Positions 22,304 through 32,005 of a DNA stretch of 64,000 nt are shown here, one piece after another. The DNA is taken from contig JAVGVS010000008.1 of assembly GCA_032718565.1 (NCBI GenBank), forward strand, positions 5,080,327-5,144,326, given 5' to 3'. The stretch's first letter is position 1; each line of letters begins with the position of its first letter. The translations under genes and the position numbers were made by a program. The notes beneath the pieces were generated by a model, which was not told the origin of the DNA, searched no databases, and saw only the letters and a program-made list of their open reading frames with translations. The stretch comes from Distichodus sexfasciatus. Lineage: Eukaryota; Chordata; Actinopteri; Characiformes; Distichodontidae.

Positions 22304-23035
22304 ACACTAAGAACATTAACTATTTTTTAAAAGCAACAAACTGCCTTTTTTATGAATAGTGACGTTCCATGGTGGGTTTTTCTCAGCTACCAGATGTTTC
22401 TGAATAGGCAGAAGTGGCGTCTACAGCGCCCGCACAGCACATACGTACACCTTGCGTCACAGCACAGCGCGTCCTTGGCAGCTGCAAGATGGAGTCAGAA
22501 GTTCACTTTAGTGAAGCTGGAGGCAAGAATCCATCACTCTGAAATAGTAATGGTGTAGTTAGCTACTTTTTCTCTGTAGATTGTAGTGTAACAATCTACA
22601 ATAATAAAACAGCAACTTGGCTGTAGTTTAGCGACTTCTTTATAATAACTAGCACTGCCCTTTAGCGGTAGCTTTCCCGACACTCAATCTGTTTTATTTT
22701 TACAATAATACAGTATGAAAGATTTCTCTTTTAGGTTCATGATGTGTAGTCATGCAGTTATGTGTAATCCTCACCAGGGAAGAATACCAACATTTATACC
22801 AACATTACCAGCATATTAAACAATACAATTACATATTCAAACATATAAAAACACCAAAACGGCAGCAGTGAAGTTGAAGTGACAAACACCACAATCACAT
22901 CACAAAATAATGTTTAAATGACCCAGCTTCCATCTGTTCATTTTTGTTTAATTGTTATTTATCAGTCATTTTCAGCATCAAATGTGATTTATCCACATTT
23001 AGCTCATAGCAACTGATAATAAATGCACATTACTC
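22304..23035. other. Unannotated stretch with dispersed repeat R2 at 22722-22950
   Basis: The phrases GTAGTCATGCAGTTATGTGT, CATATTAAACAATACAATTA and AAAATAATGTTTAAATGACC are paralleled at 25225-25310 (GTAGTTGTGCAGTTACAGTA, CATGTTAAACAGCACATTTA) and 25978-25995 (AAAATAACATTTAAAGTGTC). This indicates a dispersed repeat. The remainder shows no gene. Confidence 0.45.
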
Positions 23036-23281
23036 GCGTATTACTACCTTTGTGAGGGTTTTCCATAGACTCCCATAATGACTAGATGTATATAATTTTA
23101 CACCTAACCCTAACCCTAACCTTAACCTCAGTAACCAAAAGCACATCTTTTACATCCTTTAGTTTTTCAAATAAAACATGTACATTTTCTATAAAGTCAT
23201 TTTTCTTCTCAAATGTCCCCACAAAGCCCCAAAAAACGACTGAAAGTAATTTTAGGGGACAAAAAGGTCCCCACAACGCCG
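23036..23281 (+). repeat. GTCCCC repeat, left arm of an inverted pair
   Basis: It opens with CATAGACTCCCATAATGACT, includes CCTAACCCTAACCCTAACC and ends with TGTCCCCACAAAGCCCC and AAAAAGGTCCCCACAACGCC. It is the reverse complement of 23435-23697 along most of its length and runs into a (CA)n. The family is widespread in fish and usually abuts CA/TG repeats. Confidence 0.8.
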
Positions 23282-23434
23282 TAAATACCTGCCCACACAC
23301 ACACACACAGAATCTGTCCTTTACTTTACATCTGAGCGTGTTTGTTTCACTTGATCTTCTTTCCCAAACAGCTGTTTTTGTAAATGTGGGGAGGAGAGTG
23401 GATATGGGTGTGTGTGTGTGCGTTCATGTATTTA

Positions 23435-23697
23435 TTGCATTGTGGGGACCTTTTTGTCCCCTAAAATCACTTTTATCTGTTTTTTGGGGCTTTGTGAGGA
23501 CATCTGAGAGGTCCCCATGAGGAACAAATGACTTTATAGAAAATGTGCTTGTTTTATTTGAGAAACTAAAAGAGGTAAAAGATGTGCTTTGGTTACTGAG
23601 GTGAAGGTTAGGGTTAGGATTAGGTGTAGGTGTAAAATTATATACATCTAGTCATTATGGGAGTCTATGGAAAGACCTCACAAAGATAGTAATACAA
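23435..23697 (-). repeat. GTCCCC repeat, right arm of an inverted pair
   Basis: It opens GCATTGTGGGGACCTTTTTG, includes GGTTAGGGTTAGGATTAGG and closes CTAGTCATTATGGGAGTCTA. About 150 bp separate it from the left arm. A (TG)n tract follows at 23702-23716. Confidence 0.8.
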
Positions 23698-23925
23698 GAC
23701 TGTGTGTGTGTGTGTGCGCTATGAGGGAATGTAAGAAGTAGTAATTAAACACACACTTCTGAGTGAGAGTGTGTGTAATTCTGCTGTATGCCGCTGATGG
23801 GGGAAAGTTGAAATGTAAATGGGCTGGAAATGAGGCAATTTGCTGCATGGAGAATAACACCCTCGCTTCCATGAGCTGCGACACATGCATGGACTCCTAC
23901 TCCTCCTCAGCATTATCCCTCTGAG

Positions 23926-23932
<7 letters not shown>

Positions 23933-23970
<38 letters not shown>
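23933..23970. repeat. (CA)n microsatellite
   Basis: This is an uninterrupted (AC) run of about 38 bp. It yields a meaningless VCVCVC frame on the minus strand. Confidence 0.95.
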
Positions 23971-23972
<2 letters not shown>

Positions 23973-24078
23973 AGCGCTTTATTGGCTGTTGAAGAGACAG
24001 CCTGTGCAGCCACTGTGTCCTTGCCTTGTCTCATGGAAATGTCACCATGTGTGCACTTTGGCAAAATGTAGAAAATGC

Positions 24079-24249
24079 GTGTGTGTGTGTGTGTGTGGGC
24101 GTGTATGCATGTTTATTCATGTGTATACTGTTAGAGTATGTAAGCAGGTATGATATACCTGGGATTTCTTTGGAAAAATGTAGATATGTATATATTTGCA
24201 TATTCTTTAAATCTATTATTATTTTTAGTACTATAATTATTAGCATATA

Positions 24250-24321
<72 letters not shown>

Positions 24322-24342
24322 GTCTATCTATCTGTCTATATA

Positions 24343-24378
<36 letters not shown>

Positions 24379-24470
24379 TGTGCAAGCTTATGTATGTGAT
24401 TTACTTGTGTGGGTGTGTCTAAATATAGATGCGTGTGTGTGTGTGCATGTGTGTGTGCTGGCTGTATAAA
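24079..24470. repeat. Compound microsatellite (TG)n-(TCTA)n-(TG)n
   Basis: (TG)n at 24079-24098 is followed by about 22 units of TCTA/TATC at 24251-24340 with two TGTC interruptions. (TG)n follows at 24345-24374 and more TG-rich sequence extends to 24456. The pure tetranucleotide tract is long enough to be highly polymorphic. Confidence 0.93.
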
Positions 24471-24649
24471 TATAGCCATATGGAAGTCGGTGGTGATGCT
24501 TGCGCCACTTTTTCATAATTTATTACCGTTTTAATAGCTGCACTTATATCTTTTTCTGCGCCTGCATTGCATATTCATCATGCACATATGAATATCAGTA
24601 GCGCTACACACTCCTGTCATAACACACATTGCCGCCAGCGTGGTGTGAT

Positions 24650-24850
24650 GTGGTCAGGAGCTGACCGCTGCTGAAATAAAACCTCGACCTACTGCTCGTA
24701 TAAGCTAATATGACCATTCATGTATTTCCAACTATGTCAAGAAATTATTCACACTGTCGTTATAAACAGCAATAGAGACGTACTTGGATGTGTTGAGAAA
24801 GTTGTTTGAAGAAAAGAAGGAGGAAAGATTCAAGCTTTTTTTGTGAGGAC
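24650..24850 (+). repeat. Dispersed repeat R3, copy 1
   Basis: GTGGTCAGGAGCTGACCGCT, then AATAAAACCTCGACCTACTG and AAGAAATTATTCACACTGTC, parallels 29568-29745 (GTGGTCAGGAGCTGTCCAGT, AATAAAAGCCTCCGCTTGCT, AGGAAATTATGTCAGG). Both end in a purine-rich GAGAAG...TTTTT stretch. There is no coding frame and the family is unknown. Confidence 0.5.
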
Positions 24851-25404
24851 GTTGGGGGAAATAGGCGAGACAATGACAAGTGATGGAGAAAGGAGGATGG
24901 CAAGTTTGAGAGTCCTGTATATAAAAACTTATTTGTACATGCGCTTGCTTGGCTCCAACCCATCATAGACTGATTAGCACGAAACAATCCCAAATGGTCT
25001 GGCACCAACCAATCCTATTTGTTAGCGCCCAGCCTTCTCTTCAGCCATGCCATGCCAAGCTGTGGAAACTAAAGGAATACTCCACCCAAAAATGTGTTTA
25101 TTAACTCCAATATTTCCTGATTTCCTTTGGAAGATATAAAAAATGGTATGATTTATCAATCAATATTCTTTTTTTTACCAGTAACACAATATAAACTATG
25201 AATTTTCTGTTACATTTGTATGTTTACATGTGTAGTTGTGCAGTTACAGTATGTGTCCTCAGCAGGATAACCCATAGCAAGTTTACAGCATGTTAAACAG
25301 CACATTTACATAGTCAGTGCAAGGGTGTAGGTTTGCTTTTGAAATTAGTGGGGAGATAAAAGCTCCCCCCTTTACTTCACGATCCATAACACCATATCAG
25401 ACAT

Positions 25405-25921
25405 CAAAACTCCCAACCAGAGTTACGGAGGAACTGGAGCTTATCTCAGGAACTTACGGGCACAAGGCAAGGAATGCCCCTGGGCAGACGCCAACACACC
25501 TCAGGGCACACACAAGCACACTCACCTTTACGCCTTACGGGGCCAATTTAGAGTCGCCAAGTAACCTATATTGCATGCTTTTGGACTGTGGGAGGAAACC
25601 AGAGCACCCAGAGAAAACCAACACAAACATGGGGCAGTTGGTGGCGTAACGGTATTCGCCCCGTGGTCAGAAGGTCGCAGGTTTGAATCCAGGGCTGGCA
25701 AAGTTACCACTGAGATACTCATGAGCAGGGTACCATCCCCAAGCACCGCTCCATGGACGCTTATTAGCTGCCCACTGCTCCTTCACAGATGGGTCACATT
25801 TCGTTGCGGTGTATTGACAATGGCAAATAATCACTCACTTTCATGGGGAGAGCATGCAAACTCCACACAGAAAGGCCCCACGGCCAACCCGGGGCTCGAA
25901 CCAAGGACCTTCTTGCTGTGA
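25405..25921 (-). repeat. V-SINE interrupted by a family A SINE
   Basis: The tail-proximal part is at about 25405-25631 (CAGGAACTTACGGGCACAAG, TTTTGGACTGTGGGAGGAAA). The head-proximal part is at about 25843-25921 (GGGGAGAGCATGCAAACTCC, GGGGCTCGAACCAAGGACC, CTTGCTGTGAGGC). The two halves join seamlessly when the insert is removed. Confidence 0.85.
25632..25842 (+). repeat. tRNA-derived SINE, family A, nested with TSD
   Basis: This is a well-preserved plus-strand copy from GCAGTTGGTGGCGTAACGG (A box) through GGTCGCAGGTTTGAATCC (B box) to AATAATCACTCACTTT. CATGGGG lies directly before it (25628-25634, overlapping the head) and directly after it (about 25842-25848). That matches the V-SINE sequence at this point, so it is a 7-bp target duplication. 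Confidence 0.88.
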
Positions 25922-26239
25922 GGCCAACATCATAACTATTTTACAGAAACTGAAGCATTGAAGTTGTAGTGCATTTCATAAAATAACATTTAAAGTGTCC
26001 ATCTTTATTAGTGAAATGCTTCAGTGCATGAGCCAGTTGGCTCCAACCGATCAGACACTGCCTAGCGCCAAACAATCACAAACAGATTGGCACTAACCAA
26101 TCATAGATGCTGTTGTTTAACAAATTTGTGCAGGTGGAAACGGTGCGACACGGTGAACGAATCTCTTTCTCTAATCTTTCTCTGTGCTTACGTCATTTTG
26201 TTTATGAATGGTTTTTTTTATGAATTTCTATTTCGGTTA

Positions 26240-26325
26240 TTTTCTGTGTTCAGTAAGTGTGTGTGTGTGTATGAGTGCATGTGAGTGGGTGGGTAGGGGT
26301 GTGTGTGTGTGTGTGTACACTTGTA
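26240..26325. repeat. TG-rich simple sequence
   Basis: (TG)n blocks at about 26258-26272 and 26300-26318 are separated by TGGGTGGGTAGGGG. There is no gene. Confidence 0.8.
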
Positions 26326-26569
26326 TATAGCGTTCATTGTGTTTCCCCAAAACCTATTTCGGTATAAAAGGTCACAGCATTACCACAGAGCAGACTGCAG
26401 AGTGCACTCTTGTGTGTTTCTGTGTACTTGTGTGTGTGTACGTTTGAAACAGAAGCAGAGAGAAAGAGCGAGAGGCAAGTGATTACAGTTGGTACAGTGG
26501 GTTCACTTTGCTGTATCGATTTAGTCTGCATTGTGTGTTAGAGGAATTGTGTGTGTGTTTGTGTGAGTA

Positions 26570-26760
26570 AGGGTTTGTGTGTGTGTGTGTGTGGACCTTT
26601 GGGGTAGACAGCCCTGGCATGACTAGAACAGAAAGAAAGAGGGGGAAGGGAGAGAACAGAGAGGGGTGTGGAAGTGGATGGATGGAAAGAGAGAGTGAGA
26701 GAGGTAGAGAGGGAGGGAAGGAGGGAGTGACAGCGCGGGAAGGAGAGGCATGTGAAGAGC
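26570..26760. repeat. (TG)n then GA-rich tract
   Basis: (TG)n at 26576-26594 is followed by GAAAGAGGGGGAAGGGAGAG-like purine sequence to about 26750. Frames on both strands are compositional artefacts. Confidence 0.85.
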
Positions 26761-27100
26761 GGCATAACGAACGAAACGTCGCCGCGCTGCTCCCGTAATG
26801 AAGACGAATCGCAGCGCGGACCTGCACGACAAATGGGACACGACCGGCGTCACGACGAGCGTCTCCTGCGGGGGAGGTGATAATAGCGCCCCCACTCCCT
26901 CCCTCCCAGAAAGTGTGAGCTAACCGGCCCGTGACATCACCGCCTCGCATCCCATCGCCACGACAACCACTCGCCTCCTCCAGCTGTTGCCAGGTGCCTG
27001 TCTCCATGGAAATGCAACACAGGGTGGGGAGGGACAGTAGATGGGGTTAAGAGTGAGAGGTGAAGAAGGAGGGCGGGAGTCGGAGTCTGCCGGGCGGCCA
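26761..27100. promoter_or_regulatory. GC-rich block with RFX-like X-boxes
   Basis: This CpG-containing block sits between purine-rich tracts. ATCGCCACGACAAC (26954-26967) and GTCTCCATGGAAAT (27000-27013) fit the split palindrome bound by RFX factors (GTNRCC-spacer-RGNAAC) with minor mismatches. GTTGCCAGGTGCC at 26986 matches one half. The motif density is suggestive only; an enhancer or promoter role is inferred. Confidence 0.35.
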
Positions 27101-27314
27101 GTTGAGGTGATGTAAGGTGTGTGTGTGTGTGGTGTATCTCTTCTTGACTCAGCTGAAGGTCAGGTGATGGATTAAGCGTAATGTTAATGTTGGTATTGAT
27201 TAGGGGATGTAGCTAGAGGACAGTAATTACAGCAGTTATTATGGTAATTGAGGGTCCTCAATCTTCCCACCTGAGAGCGAGAGATGAAGACGGTGTAAAG
27301 ACAGTGATAGGATG

Positions 27315-27316
<2 letters not shown>

Positions 27317-27349
<33 letters not shown>

Positions 27350-27571
27350 AGATGTCCAGACAGTGGAAACAGATAAGGGACAGGCAGGGAGAAAGGATGG
27401 CATGGAGACAGACAGATGTACAAAGGTGATATACATAGATTTAGACAAAGAATGAGATGTGAAAGGTTGGCGAAGGTGAAGAGGGAGAGAGAAAGTTGGT
27501 ACGGAGATAGAGAAGAGATGGACATAGACTTTGAAGGACAGACCGATAGAACAGGGGTAGATATAGTCAGA

Positions 27572-27602
<31 letters not shown>

Positions 27603-27681
27603 GGAATGAGATGGACACAGACAGTGATAACAGATCATTGAACGGACAGGAAAAGAGAGGGTCGGAGAGTGTGTGCGTGTG

Positions 27682-27718
<37 letters not shown>

Positions 27719-28111
27719 GAGATGGTCAGACCTTAAGGGGCAGACAGAGAGAAAAAGAAGGGGATAAAAGAATGGCATAGAGACAGAGAAATGTATAAAG
27801 GTGATGTACGTAGATATAGACAGAAAAAAAGAGTGAGGGGGAGAGAAAGAGAGTCAAAATATAGATAGAGAAAGAATATGAGATGGACACTGACAGATAT
27901 AATAGATAAGGGACAGAGGGAGAGAAAGAAAGGGTATGGAGAAGAATATAAAAAAGAGATATAGACAGAATGGGATGGACAGAGAAAGAGAGAGAAGCGC
28001 ATCAGCATATATAGAGAAAGTATGAGATGGACATAGACAGTGATAACAGATGAGAGAGGTAGATGGGGTTGGGGGAGTGTGAACACCAACGTGTGTGTGT
28101 GTGTGTGTGTA

Positions 28112-28152
<41 letters not shown>
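27317..28152 (+). repeat. Purine-rich domain with degenerate long-period repeats
   Basis: Pure (GA)n runs lie at 27317-27346, 27573-27602, 27684-27715 and 28118-28152, the last joined to (TG)n at 28092-28111. Between them GAGATGGACA(T/C)AGACAGTG-type words recur at about 27607, 27880 and 28025. ATGGCATGGAGACAGACAG (27396) recurs as ATGGCATAGAGACAGAGAA (27772). No gene is present. Confidence 0.8.
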
Positions 28153-28154
<2 letters not shown>

Positions 28155-28439
28155 CAACTAAAAAGAGAATCTCTTGCACTAATGGTTATCCTACAGGGGA
28201 GAGTGGCGTGTACCTGTCTATTCCCACATTTCTAATGATGTACCAGCAAAATGACATGGAAATGACAAGGTTTTTTATCCCACACACACACGCACACACA
28301 CACACAGACACTGCCTCACGCCCTCCATCCATTCGTCCATCCATCTATCCATCCCACACTCTACAGCAGGTCTGCCACCCTGTCCATCCTCATCACCACT
28401 GCAATCATTGCTGAGTGCTACATGGAGATAGCCTGCACC

Positions 28440-28870
28440 ATCACACACACACTCACAGAGTCTCCTAAAAGCTGATTAATAAAGCACTCTACGTTTCCCT
28501 CCGATAAAGCCCCCGCTGAGCACGCCGAGTTAGTGCAGCGTTCATTAAGCAACTCTGCCGAGGCTTTCCGCACAGCGCCTTTAAACTTTCAGCACCTCCC
28601 CGCCACAGCGCGCTAAAGGGCCGCCCCGCTGCGTACCTGCCGCCGGCCCACGATTTATGACCGTCGCTTCTTGCGCCTTTTATTAGACTCCATTAAAGCA
28701 GCCTGGGCCCGGACCTGCCGGGGTCATTTAACTCCCCACACTTCGTTAGCATTGCCTTTATTAAGCCGCTCTCCCGACCGGCTTCGCAGCAGCCATCGTC
28801 ATCATTAATCTCTCTATTTTAGCCCACCGACCGGAAAAAAGTCCTGAATGGCAATGTGACGTCGAAGCCT
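28440..28870. promoter_or_regulatory. GC-rich, conserved-looking non-coding block
   Basis: This block of about 430 bp lacks repeats and coding frames but has CpGs and evenly spaced AT-core words: CTGATTAATAAAGC, GTTCATTAAGC, CTTTTATTAG, CCATTAAAGC, TTTATTAAGCC and CATCATTAATC. The pattern resembles developmental enhancers bound by homeodomain factors. Conservation has not been tested. Confidence 0.4.
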
Positions 28871-28879
28871 TTCATGCAG

Positions 28880-29225
28880 TGTGCCAGCACGTTTCCTGTT
28901 TGTGCTGAGGTGGGACAGTGTCCCTTCAAATCTGAGCTTCTCTTTTTTATATTTTTTCCATTATATGGCACAAAGCACCACATTAATGCGGGTGGCACAT
29001 GGAGATGCTGAAGTGAAATCAATTCTTCACACGTCTGATTCCCTGCTGACGGACATTAGAGTTTGGGATCATGGTGCCTCCTTGACCAGTTGGGGTTAAG
29101 GGCATTGCTCAAAAGCTCAGACATGGTAGATCCCGGTTATATGTCCACTTTCACCCCTGCAGGTCAGGAACTTGGTCTTTCAGTCACCGAATCATGTCAC
29201 CATTAAGGTCCTCTGACCACTAAAC
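28880..29225. other. Unannotated stretch
   Basis: No gene, SINE or TIR is recognised. The short frames have no domain content. Confidence 0.3.
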
Positions 29226-29405
29226 CTGGACATTTATATTTATGGCCTTTAGTAGACACTCTTATCCAGAGCGGCTTCCGTTTTCTAATGACATGGACAG
29301 TCTCCCCGGAAAAGCGAGAAATGATAGTCCTGGAGGTCTTATTTGAACCCACAACCTCTTGGTCCAGAGGTGAGCATCCCACCTTTAGACCACCCCTATA
29401 ACCGC
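29226..29405 (-). repeat. tRNA-derived SINE, family C
   Basis: Read from 29395 leftwards, the head GGTGGTCTAAAGGTGGGATG (A-box-like) and GAGGTTGTGGGTTCAAATAA (B-box-like) precede a tail containing GGATAAGAGTGTCTACTAAA. The tail wording (CGCTTTGGATAAGAGCGTCT type) is shared by SINEs and L2-clade LINEs in fish. Confidence 0.7.
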
Positions 29406-29449
29406 TACCACCCCAAATTACTGAACCCTGTGTTACGCCTACATTTAAA

Positions 29450-29530
29450 TTTATAACATTTAGCAGACACTTTTTTCCGGAGCGTCTTATATTTCCTACT
29501 TACACTTTCCCTGGAGCTACTTGGGTTGAG
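29450..29530 (-). repeat. Family C SINE tail fragment
   Basis: The word TTATAACATTTAGCAGACAC followed by a degenerate TCCGGAGCG is the SINE C 3' region in minus orientation. The head is missing. Confidence 0.5.
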
Positions 29531-29567
29531 CTACTCCATTACCAACTTACTGGGTCTGCTGTGGTCA

Positions 29568-29745
29568 GGAGCTGTCCAGTGGTGAATAAAAGCCTCCGCT
29601 TGCTGCTTATATAGGTGAGCAAATATGACAATTCGGCTAGAGCAAAACTTATTTTGCCAGGAAATTATGTCAGGAGATGAACATGACTGTAGAAGAATGT
29701 GCTTGGAGAAGAGTAGAAGAGAAGATTTATGCTTTTTTGGGGAGT
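29568..29745 (+). repeat. Dispersed repeat R3, copy 2
   Basis: It is paralogous to 24650-24850 and shares GTGGTCAGGAGCTG, a TGCTTATATA/CTCGTATAAG step, AATATGAC, GAAATTAT and the GAAGAG-rich end. It has no coding frame. Confidence 0.5.
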
Positions 29746-29939
29746 TCAGTTCAGTAAAAAAATTCTGACACTACTTTTACTCCAATCTTAAGGCATTGTT
29801 TAAGAACAGCTTTAGTGGGACCCAGCTATGTGTCCAGTCACATCCCACCAGGTCAGGAACTCTGACTCATGTCATCCTTACTCGTCCCCTTGCCTTTGAA
29901 TCTACACCAACTCACTGAAGCTTCTATGTCATGCTGACA

Positions 29940-30890
29940 TTTACATTTAGCAGTAAGTCTTTTCAGCGACTTACATTTCCATGATGGTTAGGGTTGGTCT
30001 AGTGGCTGGACTAAAGATGGCATGATACCACTTTTTTATGTCTACCGATACTGATATTATAAATTTGGATATCTGCCGATACTGATACAAATCCGATACA
30101 GTTTCTGAAGCTTTTTAAAACAGAAAATAATGCTTTAAAAATGTCTGAGATTATTCTGTTACACTTAAGGATATACTAGACTTAAATACTGGTTTCCTAA
30201 CTAAAACATTGTAATAATTACACACCCATATGTATATGTTAAATTACTTATTATTAAAATAACATCTCAAAAATTATTCATTTAAACACAGTTCTGTAAA
30301 GCAATGCACCACACTACAACCCCAAAGGCAAATCACACAATTATACTGTTTCATTTCCTTATCGTTTTAACGCCAGGGAGCATCTCAAAATTACAAAAAT
30401 GTGCTTAAAGATTTTAAAGAATATTGAATCTTGTATATGCTAAATTATTTATTAATAAACATAGAATAACATAGGCTACGAATAATGAATAAATCAATGA
30501 ATGAAGGAAGGAATAAAATAACATCTGAAAAATTATTGGTTTAAACACTGTGGCACTAAGGAACGCGAGCAAGAGCTGGCATTGTTAAGGAAATTTAACA
30601 GTATAATCACCCAATTTGTTTTTGGGGTTGCAGTGTGTTGTGTTGCTTGTTCTGCACATTATCATATCAATATGTACACTGGCACAACTGGCGAGAATGA
30701 CAATAAACCAGCTTTACTGCAGTGCCACTTCCCATATATAGCAAATTGAGCGTACATGCATTTACAGATCGGCTCTATAGATCGGCCTAATGCCACCGAT
30801 ATCGGACCGATATCTGATCCACGTATCAGATTTGACCCATCTTTACTCTGGACACAGAGGTTGTGGGTCGAAATCCCCAAAAGACGTGTC
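29940..30890. repeat. Family C SINE relics split by a hAT element
   Basis: ACATTTACATTTAGCAGTAA (29939) is a SINE C tail in minus orientation. GGGTTGGTCTAGTGGCTGGA (29993-30010) and, beyond the hAT, CTGGACACAGAGGTTGTGG with GGTCGAAATCCCC (30848-30878) form one tRNA-like head in plus orientation. Compared with the intact head at 29226-29405 (CTCTGGACCAAGAGGTTGTG), the join is continuous. Confidence 0.65.
30012..30845. mobile_element. Non-autonomous hAT-like element in a SINE head
   Basis: The left end TAAAGATGGCATGATACC and the inverse of the right end TAAAGATGGGTCAAATC share the first nine bases. CCGATACTGATA and CCACCGATATCGGACCGATA words are typical of a fish hAT group. The flanking 8-mers GGCTGGAC (30004-30011) and CTCTGGAC (30846-30853) share CTGGAC. 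The 834-bp interior is AT-rich with no transposase. Confidence 0.72.
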
Positions 30891-31721
30891 AAATACATAA
30901 CTGATAATAAGTGCATTTAAGATCTGATATATATATATTGTCTAATATTCCCAGCAACCCAATCTTTTCCATATTTGTTGTGTAGTTTTTAAGAAGATTC
31001 CATTACATGATGCAGTTTAAAAATAAACTTCTTGTTCCCTTTGAAGTAAAGTACAGCAAACATTTAAGAAAAGTTTAGAGAAATTAAGTTTCTAACTTTT
31101 TCTAACTGCATTGTACTCTGTAATAGCCCAGCTACACAATGACTACACTCTTATGACTTAGAACTAGGACAGGATTTGTAAATTACCTTATAATTAAAAA
31201 TATTTGACTGTGGCTTAAACTAGAGTTCTTGCTGTGTGCTGAATGGACAGTCTCTATTAATTATCAAGCAGGAGTCACCAGTGTTACTCTCTGACGGAGT
31301 TGAATGAGTCTTTTAATCTAGGAATCCTAAATCCTAATCTAATCCAGTCAAAGCCGAAGAAGAACTGAGCTCTTAAAGATTTGTGACTGCTGCTTTAATC
31401 AGAGCCAAGTGCCTTTTAATTTTAAAGTATTTTTTTAAAACCTGAAATCTTCACTGACATGGACTCAGAGGGCATTAGTCTTAGTTCTTTTGTATTTATT
31501 TATTTATTTATTTATTTTTGCATTAACCACCAGCTAACTGATACAGATCTTTTTGCAGTTTGTTCATGTCACCTGACAGTATGAGAACATTGATTAATCA
31601 TTTGGGGGTTGTTAATCAAAGTGTAAAATCACAAGTTTCTTCATGATGCGATAATATGTTGATTTCCGTTCTGAACATATCACACAAAGCAACTATATTA
31701 TCATTTGACATTTTTATTCCC
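30890..31721. other. AT-rich unannotated stretch
   Basis: It shows (TA)n at 30930-30940 and (TATT)n at 31493-31518. No gene or recognisable element is present. Confidence 0.4.
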
Positions 31722-32005
31722 AGGCGGCATGGTGGCTTAATGGTTAGTGCTGCCGCCTCACAGCAAGAAGGTCCTGGGTTCGATCACGGGGTCAACCATA
31801 GGGCCTTTTTGTGTGGAGTTTGCAGGTTCTCCCTGTGTTCGCAGGCGTTTCTCCCACAGTCCAAATATATAGGTTAATTGGTGACTCTAAATTGGCCCTG
31901 TAAGGTTTGAATGTGAGTATGTGTGCCTTGCAGTGTGTTGGTACCTGCCGAGGCTTGGTCCCCACCTTGCGCCTGTAGTTCACGGGACCCCGAGAGGGAT
32001 GCGCC
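31722..32005 (+). repeat. V-SINE
   Basis: The plus-strand copy starts AGGCGGCATGGTGGCTTAAT (A box), continues GCCTCACAGCAAGAAGGTCC and GGGTTCGATCACGGGG (B box), then the core TTTGTGTGGAGTTTGCAGG and TCTAAATTGGCCCTGTAAGG. It is slightly shortened in the core and lacks the (GAAT)n tail. Confidence 0.85.

Larger units (their letters stand above)
24949..26104 (+). repeat. 66-bp direct repeats bracketing nested repeats
   Basis: TTGGCTCCAACC...AACAATC...CTGGCACCAACCAATC at 24949-25015 recurs at 26037-26104 as TTGGCTCCAACC...AACAATC...TTGGCACTAACCAATC. Between them lie R1/R2 repeat sequence (25064-25320, 25935-26010), a V-SINE and a nested family A SINE. The 66-bp length is too great for a target duplication, so the copies may be terminal repeats of an older element or tandem remnants. 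Confidence 0.5.

Noticed and set aside
23101..23130. Interstitial telomere repeat (CCCTAA)n
   Set aside because: The same words occur at the same place in four dispersed copies of the GTCCCC repeat, so they belong to that family.
25632..25700. tRNA gene (A and B boxes present)
   Set aside because: The boxes lie in a SINE head. No cloverleaf with a plausible anticodon stem and acceptor pairing can be drawn.
27184..28179. Minus-strand frames rich in SLSLSL with apparent membrane segments
   Set aside because: They come from GA/CT simple sequence. The hydrophobic look is an artefact of CTC and TCT codons.
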